A stretch of 64,000 nt of DNA from Ardenticatenaceae bacterium. Lineage in GTDB: Bacteria; Chloroflexota; Anaerolineae; Promineifilales; Promineifilaceae. Position 1 is the stretch's first letter; the number at the start of each line of letters is the position of its first letter. The position numbers and the translations under genes are program-made. This document shows, piece by piece, positions 36,817 to 45,213 of the stretch. The stretch is taken from assembly GCA_020634215.1 (NCBI GenBank), contig JACKCD010000030.1:3022-67021 (forward strand), in the 5' to 3' direction. The notes under the pieces are model-generated. The model saw only the letters and a program-made list of their open reading frames with translations, did no database searches and was not told where the DNA came from.

Positions 36817-37470
36817 ATGGACTGGTTCAAGCAAATACGGCAATTTTTACGGATGAACAACGACGATAGACAGCGAGAGGCGGCGAATGACGGTGAGGGT
36901 GAGCGGTTTTTGATTGTGGGGCTAGGCAACACGGGGCGCAATTATGCGGGTAATCGCCACAATATTGGCTTTATGGCGGTGGATCGGCTGGCGGCGAAGT
37001 ATGGGCTGCTGTCGAACCGGGTGCAGAACAAGGCGCTGGTGGCAAACGGCCGTTTAGCCAACCACCCCGTCATCCTTGCCAAACCGCAAACGATGATGAA
37101 CGGCAGCGGCGATGCCGTTGGCCCACTGGCAAAGTTTTACAAAGTACCGCCCGCCAACGTGCTGGTCATCTACGACGAAATTGACATTGATTTTGGCATG
37201 GTGCGGATTCGGGAAAAAGGAAGTTCTGGCGGTCATAACGGCATGCGCTCCGTCATTCAGCATTTGGGGCAGGAGTTTCCGCGCATTCGCCTGGGGGTTG
37301 GTCGTCCCAATGGCAAAATGCCCGTCCACGCCTACGTCCTGCAAGATTTTGCCAAGGATGATCTGCCGCTGGTGGATGAAATGCTGGAAACGGCCGTTGC
37401 CGCTGTCGAAACCTTCCTCAGTGAGGGAATCAACATGGCAATGAACAAGTACAATACAAAAAGGAGTTAA
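36817..37470 (+). CDS. pth: Peptidyl-tRNA hydrolase
   Basis: This 217-residue protein releases peptides from peptidyl-tRNA that has dropped off the ribosome. It shows LIVGLGNTGRNYAGNRHNIGF with the catalytic His at the N-terminus, AKPQTMMNGSG, VIYDEIDIDFG, and GSSGGHNGMRS with RLGVGRP. About 27 residues (DWFKQIRQFLRMNN..) precede the usual start of the family. An in-frame ATG at 36853 gives a shorter extension, so the true start is uncertain. It lies 13 bases after the methyltransferase stop. Confidence 0.93.
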   Translation: MDWFKQIRQFLRMNNDDRQREAANDGEGERFLIVGLGNTGRNYAGNRHNIGFMAVDRLAAKYGLLSNRVQNKALVANGRLANHPVILAKPQTMMNGSGDAVGPLAKFYKVPPANVLVIYDEIDIDFGMVRIREKGSSGGHNGMRSVIQHLGQEFPRIRLGVGRPNGKMPVHAYVLQDFAKDDLPLVDEMLETAVAAVETFLSEGINMAMNKYNTKRS

Positions 37471-37580
37471 AGGATCTAGCTATTCGTTATTGGGCGTTTA
37501 AACTGGAGGTTGAAAGTTGTTTCGCTCAATCTAGGCTAAGATTTTAGTCAAATCATTCACATGCTCGTGGAGACAATAAA

Positions 37581-37820
37581 ATGGTAGCTGATACGCAAAC
37601 TTTGGACAGATTATTTAGCGAGGCTAGGCATCTATCACCAGAATACAGACTACGCCTTGTACAGAGAATCATACAGACGCTTGTTTCAGCATCACCCATT
37701 CAGGAGCCACAGCCGCTACGTTTGGGCGAGTTTGGGGGTGACGAAGCAGACATGTCTACATTAGACGACTTCACTGTTGCAGAATGGCAGCCTACTGACG
37801 AGGAATTGGATGGCTCATAA
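37581..37820 (+). CDS. Small antitoxin-like protein, partner of PIN protein
   Basis: This 79-residue protein has an N-terminal helix (TLDRLFSEARHLSPEYRLRLVQRI) that suits a dimerising DNA-binding or toxin-binding segment and an acidic tail ending EWQPTDEELDG. It overlaps the following PIN-domain gene by 11 bases, the usual arrangement of VapB-like antitoxins. The family cannot be fixed from sequence alone; the call rests on size and context. Confidence 0.55.
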   Translation: MVADTQTLDRLFSEARHLSPEYRLRLVQRIIQTLVSASPIQEPQPLRLGEFGGDEADMSTLDDFTVAEWQPTDEELDGS

Positions 37821-38070
37821 GTATATTCTGGATACCCATGCCCTTGTTTGGTTTGTAGAAGGCAATAAACGACTGAGTGATGAAATCTTTCCCCTTACAC
37901 TGGATATATTTGAACGTAGCTTGACACCGGAAGGCCTCCGTATTCCCGAGTTGCATGATCGCTTCATTGTTTGTACAGGGCTTCATTTACAGGATTTGGG
38001 AGAAACAGTGGAAATTATAACAAAAGATCAAGCAATTACTGAAGCCAATGTGTTAGCAGTCACTTGGTGA
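37810..38070 (+). CDS. PIN-domain toxin with internal deletion (VapC-like)
   Basis: This 86-residue protein is shorter than the usual 125-135. The first catalytic Asp is in KYILDTHALVWF and the later motif LHDRFIVCTG plus IITKDQAI is intact. The middle, where the second acidic residue and about 45 residues normally lie, is missing between RLSDEI and FPLTLDIFERS. The frame is preserved. A PIN nuclease without that acidic residue would probably be inactive, so the pair may be a relic in which only the antitoxin matters. The start is set by the overlap with the antitoxin and a GAGGAAT upstream. Confidence 0.65.
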   Translation: MAHKYILDTHALVWFVEGNKRLSDEIFPLTLDIFERSLTPEGLRIPELHDRFIVCTGLHLQDLGETVEIITKDQAITEANVLAVTW

Positions 38071-38124
38071 TTAGATTTGCGCTATTTGTCAACGGCCGTT
38101 TAATAACCAATCTCTCTTCTTAAC

Positions 38125-41100
38125 ATGAGCATTTCCGGCTTACTCGACGTTTTTAACGACCTCCCCGCCTACCAAAAGCTGCGGGCGGCTATGGCTGCCG
38201 AGCAAACGGTTCCCGCTTTGGAATTGCCGAGCAGTGCAAGAACGGCCGTTCTTGCCCACCTCCACCTCACCAGCAGCACCCCCATCATCCTGCTTTCCGG
38301 CCGCATAGATGCCGTCACCGGCTGGCAACAGGCACTCGAAACATGGCTCCCCGCCGACCGCCAGCCCTTGCGCTTCCCCGAACCCACCCCGCTGCCATTT
38401 GAACGCGGCCCGTGGAGCGACCGCACCATCCAGGGGCGGCTGGCCGTGCTGTCGGCACTCATGGCTGGGCAGCACCCCATGATGCCCGCCCCCGCCCACC
38501 CGCCGCTTATTCTCACCTCCGCCCGCGCCTTTTTGCAAAAAACATTGCCCAAACGCCGCTTTGTCGCCGCCACCCGCGCCCTGCGCGTGGGGCAAATTTT
38601 AGATTTGGACAAAACGATGGGGATGTGGCGCGAAATTGGCTTTGACCAAACCAGCGTGGTGGACGCGCCGGGGCAGGTGAGCCAGCGCGGCGGCATCATT
38701 GACATTTTTCCTATGAACGCGCCCTACCCGGTGCGGATTGAGCTGTTTGGTGACGAAATTGACACCATGCGCTATTTTGACCCCGCTACTCAGCGTTCCA
38801 TTGAGGTCAACGGCAGCAGCGCGGTGGAGCGGGTGATGATTACCCCGGCGCGGGAGGCGTTGCCGCAGGTAGGGCGGGAGCTGGCGCTAACGTGGCCGGA
38901 TGAGCTGCTGCCGGATGAAGAGAGCCTGCCGTCTTGGCGGGATGATATGGCCCTGCTGCGCGAAGGACGGCCGTTTTCCACCCTCGAATATTACCTCCCC
39001 CTGCTCTATGCCCGCCCCGCCAGCCTGCTCGAATACCTGCCGGAGAAGGCACTGCTGGTGGTGGATGATTGGGCGGAGTTGGAAACGGCCGTTCGTGAAC
39101 TCCTCAGCCACGCCGACCAAATTGGCAACGAACAGCCATCGCTGCCTCCCAGCTACAGCAGCCCCCTGTTTGAATGGCGAGCCATGGCCGACGAGCTCCG
39201 TTGGTGGCAGCCACTCGTCCTGGGCGCGGGCGAAGAAGAGGAGCCAGAACGCCACCCCCTGCACGAACTCAGCGAATCGTTCACCCCCGGCCCCCGCTAT
39301 GGTGGGCAGGTGCGTCCCCTCATGACCCAGCTTCGTTCCGCCCGGCGCGAGGGGGAACGTGCCGTCGTCGTTAGCCGCCAAGCCGCCCGGCTGGCCGACC
39401 TTTGGCGCGAAGAAGGCCGCAACGTCATGGAGGAGGGCATCCGCCGCCAAACCAATTCCCCCCTGCTCCTCAGCACCCCCACCCCCCTGCACCCCGTCGA
39501 AAACCTACCTCAACTCCCAGACTCCGGCAGCCTCACCTTTGTTCAAGGCAGCCTGCCAGAAGGGTTTACCCTAGTAGACCGACAAACCAACGATGTGGTG
39601 CTGGATTTGCTGACCGATGCCGAAATTTTTGGCTGGAGTCGGCCGGCGCCCCGCCGCATACGCCCCCGCCGCCCCACCGCCCCCGAAACCTTCTTTGCCG
39701 ATATTCAGGCTGGGGATTATGTCGTCCATCTTGATTACGGCATTGGCCTCTTTCAAGGGCTGGTCGTGCGCAACGTTGGCGGCATGGAGCGGGAATATTT
39801 GCTGGTGGAATATGCCAACGGCGACAGCCTCTATGTGCCGGTGCATCAGGCCGACCGATTGGGCAAATGGATTGGAGCCAGCGAGCAGGCCCCAAGCCTA
39901 AACCGCGTGGGCGAGAAAACATGGACGGCAGCCAAAGCGCGGGCGCGGCAGGCCGCCGACGAATTGGCTGGTGAGCTGCTGGAGCTATACGCCGCCCGTG
40001 AAACGATTGACGGCCACGCCTTTGCCCCCGATGACGAATGGCAAATTGAGCTAGAAGCCAGTTTCCCCTACCGCGAAACCGAAGACCAACTGCGCGTCAT
40101 TGCCGAAGTGAAGGAAGATATGGAAAAGCCGCAGCCAATGGACAGGTTGGTTTGTGGCGACGTGGGGTTTGGTAAAACAGAAGTGGCCTTGCGAGCCGCG
40201 TTTAAGGCGGTGGTGGATGGCAAGCAGGTGGCGATTTTGGTGCCCACGACGATTTTGGCGCAGCAGCATTACAACACCTTCCGCGAACGGGTGGCCGCTT
40301 TCCCCGTCAAAGTCGAAATGTTGTCCCGCTTCCGCACGGCAGGGCAGCAGGCACGCATTGTCAAAGCACTGCGCGAGGGGGAGATTGACATCGTCATTGG
40401 CACCCATCGCCTCGTTTCCGATGACGTGTCGTTTAAGGATTTGGGGCTGGTCATTATTGACGAGGAGCAGCGGTTTGGCGTGGCGCACAAGGAAAAGCTG
40501 AAGCAGTGGCGCACCGAGGTGGATGTGCTAACGATGACTGCCACTCCCATCCCGCGCACGCTTCACATGAGCCTGACCGGGGTGCGCGACATCAGCATCA
40601 TTGACACCGCGCCGGCCGAACGGCTGCCGGTGCAAACGTATGTGGGGCAGGCGGACGAAACGCGGCTCAAGCGGGCGATTTTGCGTGAACTGGATCGGGG
40701 TGGGCAGCTCTTTATGGTGCATAACCGAGTGCAGTCCATTGACATTGTGCGGAAGCAGGTGGAGCGGTTGGTGCCGGAGGCGCGGGTGGTGGTGGCGCAC
40801 GGGCAGATGAGCGAGCGTAAGCTGGAAAAAATTATGCAGCAGTTTTCGGATCGGGAGATTGATATTTTGCTCTCGACGACGATTATTGAAAGCGGGCTGG
40901 ATTTTCCCAACGCCAATACGCTCATTGTGGATCGGGCTGATGCTTTTGGGCTGTCGCAGCTTTACCAGCTTCGGGGGCGGGTGGGGCGCGGCACGCGGCG
41001 GGCGTATGCCTACTTCTTCCACCGCCCCTGGCGTGGGCTGACGGCGGAGGCGAAGGCGCGGCTGGAAACGATTGCCGAGCAAACGCAGTTGGGGGCAGGC

Positions 41101-41712
41101 TACCAAATTGCCCTGCGCGACCTGGAAATTCGCGGCGCGGGGGATTTGCTGGGTGGGCAGCAGAGTGGGCATATTTCGGCGGTGGGGTTTGATTTGTATA
41201 CGCGGCTGTTGGCAACGGCCGTTAAACGACGCAAAGCCGAACTCAAAGGGGAGGAACTGCCCCCCGACCTGCCCGAAGCCCCGGTCATTGATTTGCCGCT
41301 GGCAACCTACGTGCCGCCCGACTATGTGCCGGACGCGGCCCTGCGGCTGCGGCTCTACCGCCGCATGGCGATGCTCGATTCGCTGCACGAAATTGACGAA
41401 ATGGCCGAGGAATTGGCCGACCGCTTTGGCCCCATTCCCGACCCGATCCACAATTTGCTCTACCAACTGCGGATCAAGGCGCTGGCGCTAAAGGCGCAGG
41501 TGTCGGCCATCACCACGGAGGCGGGGCAAATTCGCATCCGGGTGCTGGAGCTGGAGGGGCTGGACAGGTACCATATGCAGCGGTATTTGGGGGAGAGTGT
41601 GCGGGTGAGCAAAACGGCCGTTTGGATGAAGCGCGACCTCAGCACCCATGAATGGCAGGTGGCACTGGTGCAGGTGCTGGAGCGGCTGCAGGGGTTTGAA
41701 CGGCAGGGGTAG
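38125..41712 (+). CDS. mfd: Transcription-repair coupling factor Mfd
   Basis: This 1195-residue protein has the normal Mfd length. Order: UvrB-like N-terminal part, RNA polymerase-interacting CarD-like domain (GDYVVHLDYGIGLFQGL near residue 530), superfamily 2 helicase with Walker A CGDVGFGKTEVALRAAFKA, DEEQRF box, TATPIPRT, QLRGRVGRG, and the C-terminal TRCF domain. Mfd displaces RNA polymerase stalled at lesions and recruits UvrA. Seven or so palindromes or near-palindromes fall in this gene, with clear G-rich to C-rich switches at 38241, 38962 and 39084. The 3' end (from 41628) is partly duplicated at 42258. Confidence 0.97.
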   Translation: MSISGLLDVFNDLPAYQKLRAAMAAEQTVPALELPSSARTAVLAHLHLTSSTPIILLSGRIDAVTGWQQALETWLPADRQPLRFPEPTPLPFERGPWSDRTIQGRLAVLSALMAGQHPMMPAPAHPPLILTSARAFLQKTLPKRRFVAATRALRVGQILDLDKTMGMWREIGFDQTSVVDAPGQVSQRGGIIDIFPMNAPYPVRIELFGDEIDTMRYFDPATQRSIEVNGSSAVERVMITPAREALPQVGRELALTWPDELLPDEESLPSWRDDMALLREGRPFSTLEYYLPLLYARPASLLEYLPEKALLVVDDWAELETAVRELLSHADQIGNEQPSLPPSYSSPLFEWRAMADELRWWQPLVLGAGEEEEPERHPLHELSESFTPGPRYGGQVRPLMTQLRSARREGERAVVVSRQAARLADLWREEGRNVMEEGIRRQTNSPLLLSTPTPLHPVENLPQLPDSGSLTFVQGSLPEGFTLVDRQTNDVVLDLLTDAEIFGWSRPAPRRIRPRRPTAPETFFADIQAGDYVVHLDYGIGLFQGLVVRNVGGMEREYLLVEYANGDSLYVPVHQADRLGKWIGASEQAPSLNRVGEKTWTAAKARARQAADELAGELLELYAARETIDGHAFAPDDEWQIELEASFPYRETEDQLRVIAEVKEDMEKPQPMDRLVCGDVGFGKTEVALRAAFKAVVDGKQVAILVPTTILAQQHYNTFRERVAAFPVKVEMLSRFRTAGQQARIVKALREGEIDIVIGTHRLVSDDVSFKDLGLVIIDEEQRFGVAHKEKLKQWRTEVDVLTMTATPIPRTLHMSLTGVRDISIIDTAPAERLPVQTYVGQADETRLKRAILRELDRGGQLFMVHNRVQSIDIVRKQVERLVPEARVVVAHGQMSERKLEKIMQQFSDREIDILLSTTIIESGLDFPNANTLIVDRADAFGLSQLYQLRGRVGRGTRRAYAYFFHRPWRGLTAEAKARLETIAEQTQLGAGYQIALRDLEIRGAGDLLGGQQSGHISAVGFDLYTRLLATAVKRRKAELKGEELPPDLPEAPVIDLPLATYVPPDYVPDAALRLRLYRRMAMLDSLHEIDEMAEELADRFGPIPDPIHNLLYQLRIKALALKAQVSAITTEAGQIRIRVLELEGLDRYHMQRYLGESVRVSKTAVWMKRDLSTHEWQVALVQVLERLQGFERQG
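41628..41709 (+). repeat. mfd 3' end, parent copy of an 82-bp direct repeat
   Basis: These 82 bases recur at 42258-42339 with about 12 mismatches and no gap. The two copies flank the gene at 41768-42196 and the start of the next one. Confidence 0.85.
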
Positions 41713-41767
41713 TTGTGTCCTGTGTTATACTATGCTTTCAAATGTCACGAGACGTTATGTGAGGTAG

Positions 41768-42196
41768 ATGATGCTAAACGCAATTCATATCGAGCTTCCA
41801 CAATCTATTTTTAACCGGTTACAGCAAGTTGCCAAGCAGCATGAACGCTCAATTCCTGATACAGTGGATGTCCTTTTGGCCCAGGTTGAATCTATGCCTT
41901 CTTTCGAAGATGAAGTCGAGCGTGAGTTAGCGGCTCTAGCTACCTTTCCCGACGAAGTGCTGCGGCTTCTGGCGCAAAACCCTATACCCCAAGCTTACCA
42001 AGAAGAGTTGGCCGCATTGAATGACAAGGCGCAGCGTGTGGGCAATTTGTCATTAGACGAGGAAGAACGGCAGGATTATTTGCTGGATTATTATCAGAAG
42101 GCAGTTTTGCGCCGCTCCTATTGTCTGGAAATTTTGCGTCGTCATGGTCATGATCTGAGGGAACTCCTCAAACTGCCGATTCCAGCTATGATATGA
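41768..42196 (+). CDS. Hypothetical small protein, possible HNH partner
   Basis: This 142-residue protein has mostly helices with many Glu, Leu and Ala (HIELPQSIFNRLQQVAKQHERSI near the start, resembling short ribbon-helix antitoxins, then PQAYQEELAALNDKAQRVGNLSLDEEER). The second codon is also ATG and is better spaced from the GAGGT ribosome site. Its last bases overlap the start of the next gene (ATGA), which looks like the first 20 residues of an HNH endonuclease, so the two once formed a coupled pair. A regulatory or antitoxin role is a guess. Confidence 0.5.
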   Translation: MMLNAIHIELPQSIFNRLQQVAKQHERSIPDTVDVLLAQVESMPSFEDEVERELAALATFPDEVLRLLAQNPIPQAYQEELAALNDKAQRVGNLSLDEEERQDYLLDYYQKAVLRRSYCLEILRRHGHDLRELLKLPIPAMI

Positions 42197-42426
42197 GCAA
42201 AACATTCATCCCCAAAGCGGTTCGGCAAGCGGAAGCGGAAGCGGCTAAACATCGTTTGAAGCGCGACCTCAGCACCCACGAATGTCAGGTGGCATTGGTG
42301 CAGGTGTTGGAACGGCCGTTAGGGTTTGCGCGGCAGGGAAAACCTGTGCTGTCTTCTGGTTGGAACACGAAGAATGAAAATAGGACGCAGATTTTCCTGA
42401 TTAAACCGATCAGGAAAATCAGGTGA
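42193..42426 (+). pseudogene. HNH-like N-terminus fused to a copy of the mfd tail
   Basis: The frame encodes 77 residues. SKTFIPKAVRQAEAEAAKHR resembles the opening of small HNH endonucleases, where a CxxC pair would come next. Instead the sequence becomes LKRDLSTHECQVALVQ and VLERPLGFARQG, the C-terminus of Mfd (KRDLSTHEWQVALVQ), because bases 42258-42339 copy the mfd 3' end. The remaining residues are read into a hairpin repeat. The nuclease is therefore truncated and chimeric and is unlikely to be functional. Confidence 0.7.
42258..42339 (+). repeat. Second copy of the mfd 3' end
   Basis: It matches 41628-41709 over 82 bases. It carries an exact AACGGCCGTT (42311-42320) where the parent reads AGCGGCTGCA, so four of about 12 differences fall in the palindrome. 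Confidence 0.85.
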
Positions 42427-42442
42427 ATCAGCGTCCTATTTT
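42377..42442. repeat. Intergenic hairpin, GGACGCAGATT family, copy 4
   Basis: AAAATAGGACGCAGATTTTCC is followed by the inverted ATCAGGTGAATCAGCGTCCTATTTT. It overlaps the end of the chimeric frame before it. Confidence 0.85.
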
Positions 42443-42491
42443 CAGGACAGGATAAATAGCTGTTGCTATTGAGCATCCGTCGTGTTAGTTT

Positions 42492-42767
42492 ATGCTTATG
42501 AAATACTTTTCTTGGAGCAACGAAAAGAACATCAAACTACAACAAGAACGGGGTATTTCCTTTGAGGAAGTTGTTTTTCATATACAGCATGGGCAAGTGT
42601 TAGCAGTTGTGGCACATCCTAATCAGGAAAGATATTCTTATCAGAAAATGTTTGTTGTAGCGATCAATGATTACGCTTATTTGGTTCCTTTCGTCGAGTC
42701 AGAAGGGGAAATCTTTCTGAAAACAATTATTCCCAGTCGAAAGGCAACAAAGCAGTATCTCAGGTAA
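42492..42767 (+). CDS. BrnT-family toxin-like protein
   Basis: This 91-residue protein matches the BrnT (DUF497) ribonuclease toxin layout: YFSWSNEKNIKLQQERGISFEEVVF at the start and a C-terminal IIPSRKATKQYLR. BrnT toxins cleave RNA and are neutralised by BrnA. The likely antitoxin follows 6 bases downstream. A second ATG at 42498 is equally possible. The gene is AT-rich compared with mfd, as is usual for mobile toxin-antitoxin pairs. Confidence 0.78.
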   Translation: MLMKYFSWSNEKNIKLQQERGISFEEVVFHIQHGQVLAVVAHPNQERYSYQKMFVVAINDYAYLVPFVESEGEIFLKTIIPSRKATKQYLR

Positions 42768-42773
42768 AAAATT

Positions 42774-43049
42774 ATGGTACAGCTTGATAAAGAAGAACAG
42801 AAACTGCTGGATTCCTTTGAGCGTGGAGAGTGGGAATCCATTGCCAATGAAGAAGAGGAAATCAAACGGTATCAAAGCTATGCCGAGGCAACGTTTAAGA
42901 AAGAGGCGCAGGTTGATATTCGTATTTCTCAAAAGGATTTGGAAGCGATTCAAAAACGGGCTTTGGAAGAGGGTGTTCCCTACCAAATATTAATGAGCAG
43001 CATTCTGCACAAATTTGTTTCGGGGCGGCTCGTTGAAACCCAACGTTAA
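42774..43049 (+). CDS. BrnA/CopG-like antitoxin
   Basis: This 91-residue protein has a charged helical N-terminus (LDKEEQKLLDSFERGEW) and a ribbon-helix-helix type C-terminus (VDIRISQKDLEAIQKRALEEG, then PYQILMSSILHKFVSGRL), as in antitoxins that bind both BrnT-like toxins and their own promoter. It lies 6 bases after the toxin gene. The reversed domain order typical of this antitoxin class (DNA-binding part last) is visible. Confidence 0.78.
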   Translation: MVQLDKEEQKLLDSFERGEWESIANEEEEIKRYQSYAEATFKKEAQVDIRISQKDLEAIQKRALEEGVPYQILMSSILHKFVSGRLVETQR

Positions 43050-43063
43050 CGTGGCACTACTTG

Positions 43064-43441
43064 ATGACCAATATTACTTTTTTTGATGATCCCCTGGCGC
43101 AGTCGCCACGGGATGTGAAGATTAAGCAGCTTGGGCTGTATGTGTACCCCGACGGCCGGCGGGTGGCGGTAGGGTTTGATTTGTCGCCGTTTGTGGAACG
43201 GCCGTCTATCGAAGTCAATGTCCTCAACGAGCGGGGGGAGTTGGCTGGTTCGCTCAACGTCATCGAACCAAACTCAACCAATTTCACCCTCACCCTCCAT
43301 TTGCGCGATAAGGAGCCAACGACAACCTATGAATTGACGGCCACCATCTATTTCCAAACGCCAGAAACTAAACGGGAAAATGGGGCGCAAAAGACGGTGA
43401 CATTTGATGCCACCCAACCGGGGGAACTCATTTTTCGTTGA
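43064..43441 (+). CDS. Hypothetical beta-sandwich-like protein
   Basis: This 125-residue protein starts MTNITFFDDPLAQSPRDVKI, with no signal peptide. Alternating beta segments (VAVGFDLSPFVERPSIEVNVLN, NFTLTLHLRD, TYELTATIYFQ) give an immunoglobulin-like pattern. The start is the ATG at 43064; a TTG just before it is also possible. I do not know the family or function. It stands alone between the toxin-antitoxin pair and a transposase remnant. Confidence 0.5.
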   Translation: MTNITFFDDPLAQSPRDVKIKQLGLYVYPDGRRVAVGFDLSPFVERPSIEVNVLNERGELAGSLNVIEPNSTNFTLTLHLRDKEPTTTYELTATIYFQTPETKRENGAQKTVTFDATQPGELIFR

Positions 43442-43507
43442 GCCTAGCCATTCTCAATCTAGAATAAGGCCAAGATTTTTGGAGGGATGTCGTCATCATC
43501 AAGTGCC

Positions 43508-43885
43508 TTAAACATAAAGATATAGCATTTGCCAATTACCAAAGGCATTGTAGCGGCAGAGGGATCGCATGTCAGTAAAGAAAGTGGTTCTTTTCCCCAG
43601 CGATTGACGCAAAAATTTGACTAAATCGTCGATCAGTTCAAGTGCTGTATGAAGCAGAAAAGCCAACAAATTGAGTACCAGCAAAGCTTGAGCCAAACAC
43701 TGCTTGCCATGCCCAAAATTGTGCTCGACATGATACCCTTTTGTCTTGAGCACATTGCTCCCCTCATTTTCTATTTTCCAGCGGGTGCGACCACAGGTAC
43801 AAAGAATGCTTACGTTGTGTTTATCAAGCCGATGATGGGTAAACCAATTTTGTTCAATCGCTTGACAAAAAGCGGGGAGCGGGAT
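43508..43885 (-). pseudogene. C-terminal remnant of an IS transposase
   Basis: The minus-strand frame reads NWFTHHRLDKHNV, then CGRTRWKIENEGSNVLKTKGY and HVEHNFGHGKQCLAQALLVLN, the typical C-terminus of a DDE transposase (IS4-like superfamily). The N-terminal two thirds, with the first catalytic acids, are absent, and no terminal inverted repeats are recognised. The fragment ends at a stop at 43508. It lies immediately upstream of the ROK regulator gene on the opposite strand. Confidence 0.75.
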
Positions 43886-43935
43886 AGAGTTGTTTTGTCA
43901 ATTGGATGGACTAAATTGAAAACGGAGTTGGTGTC

Positions 43936-45123
43936 ATGCGTAAGGCGACGCAGCAGCAAACCAAAAACCACAATAAACGACTCATCCTCAAAACGATTTA
44001 TGATCGTTCAGAGATCAGCCGTGCCAGCATCGCCCGCTCCACCCGTTTAACCCGCACCACCGTTTCCACCATTGTTGCTGAACTCATTGCCGATGACCTC
44101 GTGGTGGAAATAGGCCCTGTTGCCACCGACCGTGGCAAACCGCCCATCTTGCTTAATGTCCCCGACAGCTCGCGCCATCTCATTGGCGTTGACCTGGCAA
44201 ACAGCGAATTTCGTGGTGCTGTGCTAGATCTGCGCGGCAATGTTCTGTTTCGCCACAGCCTGCCTGTTGCCAATCGCAGCAACCAGGCGGCGTTGCAGTT
44301 GGTTTATGAGCTGGTTGAGACTTTGCTGGCTGCAGCTACGCGCCCGCTGCTTGGTATTGGCATTGGCACGCCGGGGTTAATGGATGCTGAAAATGGGGTT
44401 ATTTTGCAGGCCATTGACCTCGATTGGCAAAATTTGCCGCTGCGCCAACTGCTGGAAGACCGCTTCCGGCTGCCTGTTTACGTTGCCAATGACAGCCAGG
44501 CAGCGGCACTAGGCGAATTTATTTTTGGGCAGCGGCAAAGTGATTCCAACCTGGTGGTGTTAAAAGCCGGCCGGGGCATTGGTGCGGGCATTGTCCTAAA
44601 CCGTCAACTGTATTACGGTGACCATTCCGGTGCTGGCGAAATCGGTCATATTGTGGTGGTTGAAAACGGCAAACTATGTCGCTGCGGCCATTTTGGCTGT
44701 TTGGAAACGGTGGCAAGCAGCCGTGCCATTGTAGAGGCGGCACAGTGCATTGCCCAAACCGACGCAACCTCTAGCTTGCACCAATATGCGGCAACCCCGG
44801 AGCGTATTACGACCGAGCTTGTCCATCAGGTGCTACAGGCGGGGGATGAAGCGGTGCAGCAGTTGATCAATGAGGCGGGGCATTATTTGAGTATTGCCAT
44901 TGCCAACATCATTGGGCTGCTGGATGTGGGGCACATTGTGGTGGCAGGCAGTATGGCTCGTTTTGGCAATGCCTTGCTGGAACCAATTCAGACCCGGTTG
45001 CAGCAGCGGGCGTTGGCATCGCTGGTGAAAAAAAGTGAAGTAAGTATTAGCCATTTGGGTCAGGATATTGTGGTGCAAGGGGCGGCAGCGATTTTGCTGT
45101 CGCAGGAGTTAGGGCTGGTGTGA
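43936..45123 (+). CDS. ROK-family transcriptional regulator (NagC-like)
   Basis: This 395-residue protein has an N-terminal winged-helix part (NKRLILKTIYDRSEISRASI, LTRTTVSTIVAELI) followed by the ROK sugar-kinase fold: VGIGTPG-like IGIGTPGLMD, NDSQAAALGE, and the zinc site GHIVVVENGKLCRCGHFGCLE. ROK regulators of the NagC/XylR/Mlc group sense sugars or sugar phosphates. It stands first in a run of peptidoglycan-sugar genes, so an amino-sugar ligand such as MurNAc or GlcNAc-6-P is likely (inference). It has GGAG upstream. Confidence 0.88.
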   Translation: MRKATQQQTKNHNKRLILKTIYDRSEISRASIARSTRLTRTTVSTIVAELIADDLVVEIGPVATDRGKPPILLNVPDSSRHLIGVDLANSEFRGAVLDLRGNVLFRHSLPVANRSNQAALQLVYELVETLLAAATRPLLGIGIGTPGLMDAENGVILQAIDLDWQNLPLRQLLEDRFRLPVYVANDSQAAALGEFIFGQRQSDSNLVVLKAGRGIGAGIVLNRQLYYGDHSGAGEIGHIVVVENGKLCRCGHFGCLETVASSRAIVEAAQCIAQTDATSSLHQYAATPERITTELVHQVLQAGDEAVQQLINEAGHYLSIAIANIIGLLDVGHIVVAGSMARFGNALLEPIQTRLQQRALASLVKKSEVSISHLGQDIVVQGAAAILLSQELGLV

Positions 45124-45208
45124 AATTGAGAATTGGGAATGAAGAATTGAGAATGGGGAATGAGACGTTCATCCCTACTTCTCAATTCTCAATTTCCGAT
45201 TCTCCATT
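45121..45208. repeat. Tandem-word hairpin spacer (GAATTGAGAATGG type)
   Basis: GAATTGAGAATTGGGAATGAAGAATTGAGAATGGGGAATGAG is followed by CTTCTCAATTCTCAATTTCCGATTCTCC. It begins at the stop of the ROK gene and ends 5 bases before the next start codon. Confidence 0.85.
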
Positions 45209-45213
45209 ATAAA

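Noticed and set aside
40528..41466. A 312-codon open frame antisense to mfd
   Set aside because: The plus strand carries conserved Mfd helicase motifs over the same bases; the antisense frame has only His/Arg/Pro-rich shadow content.
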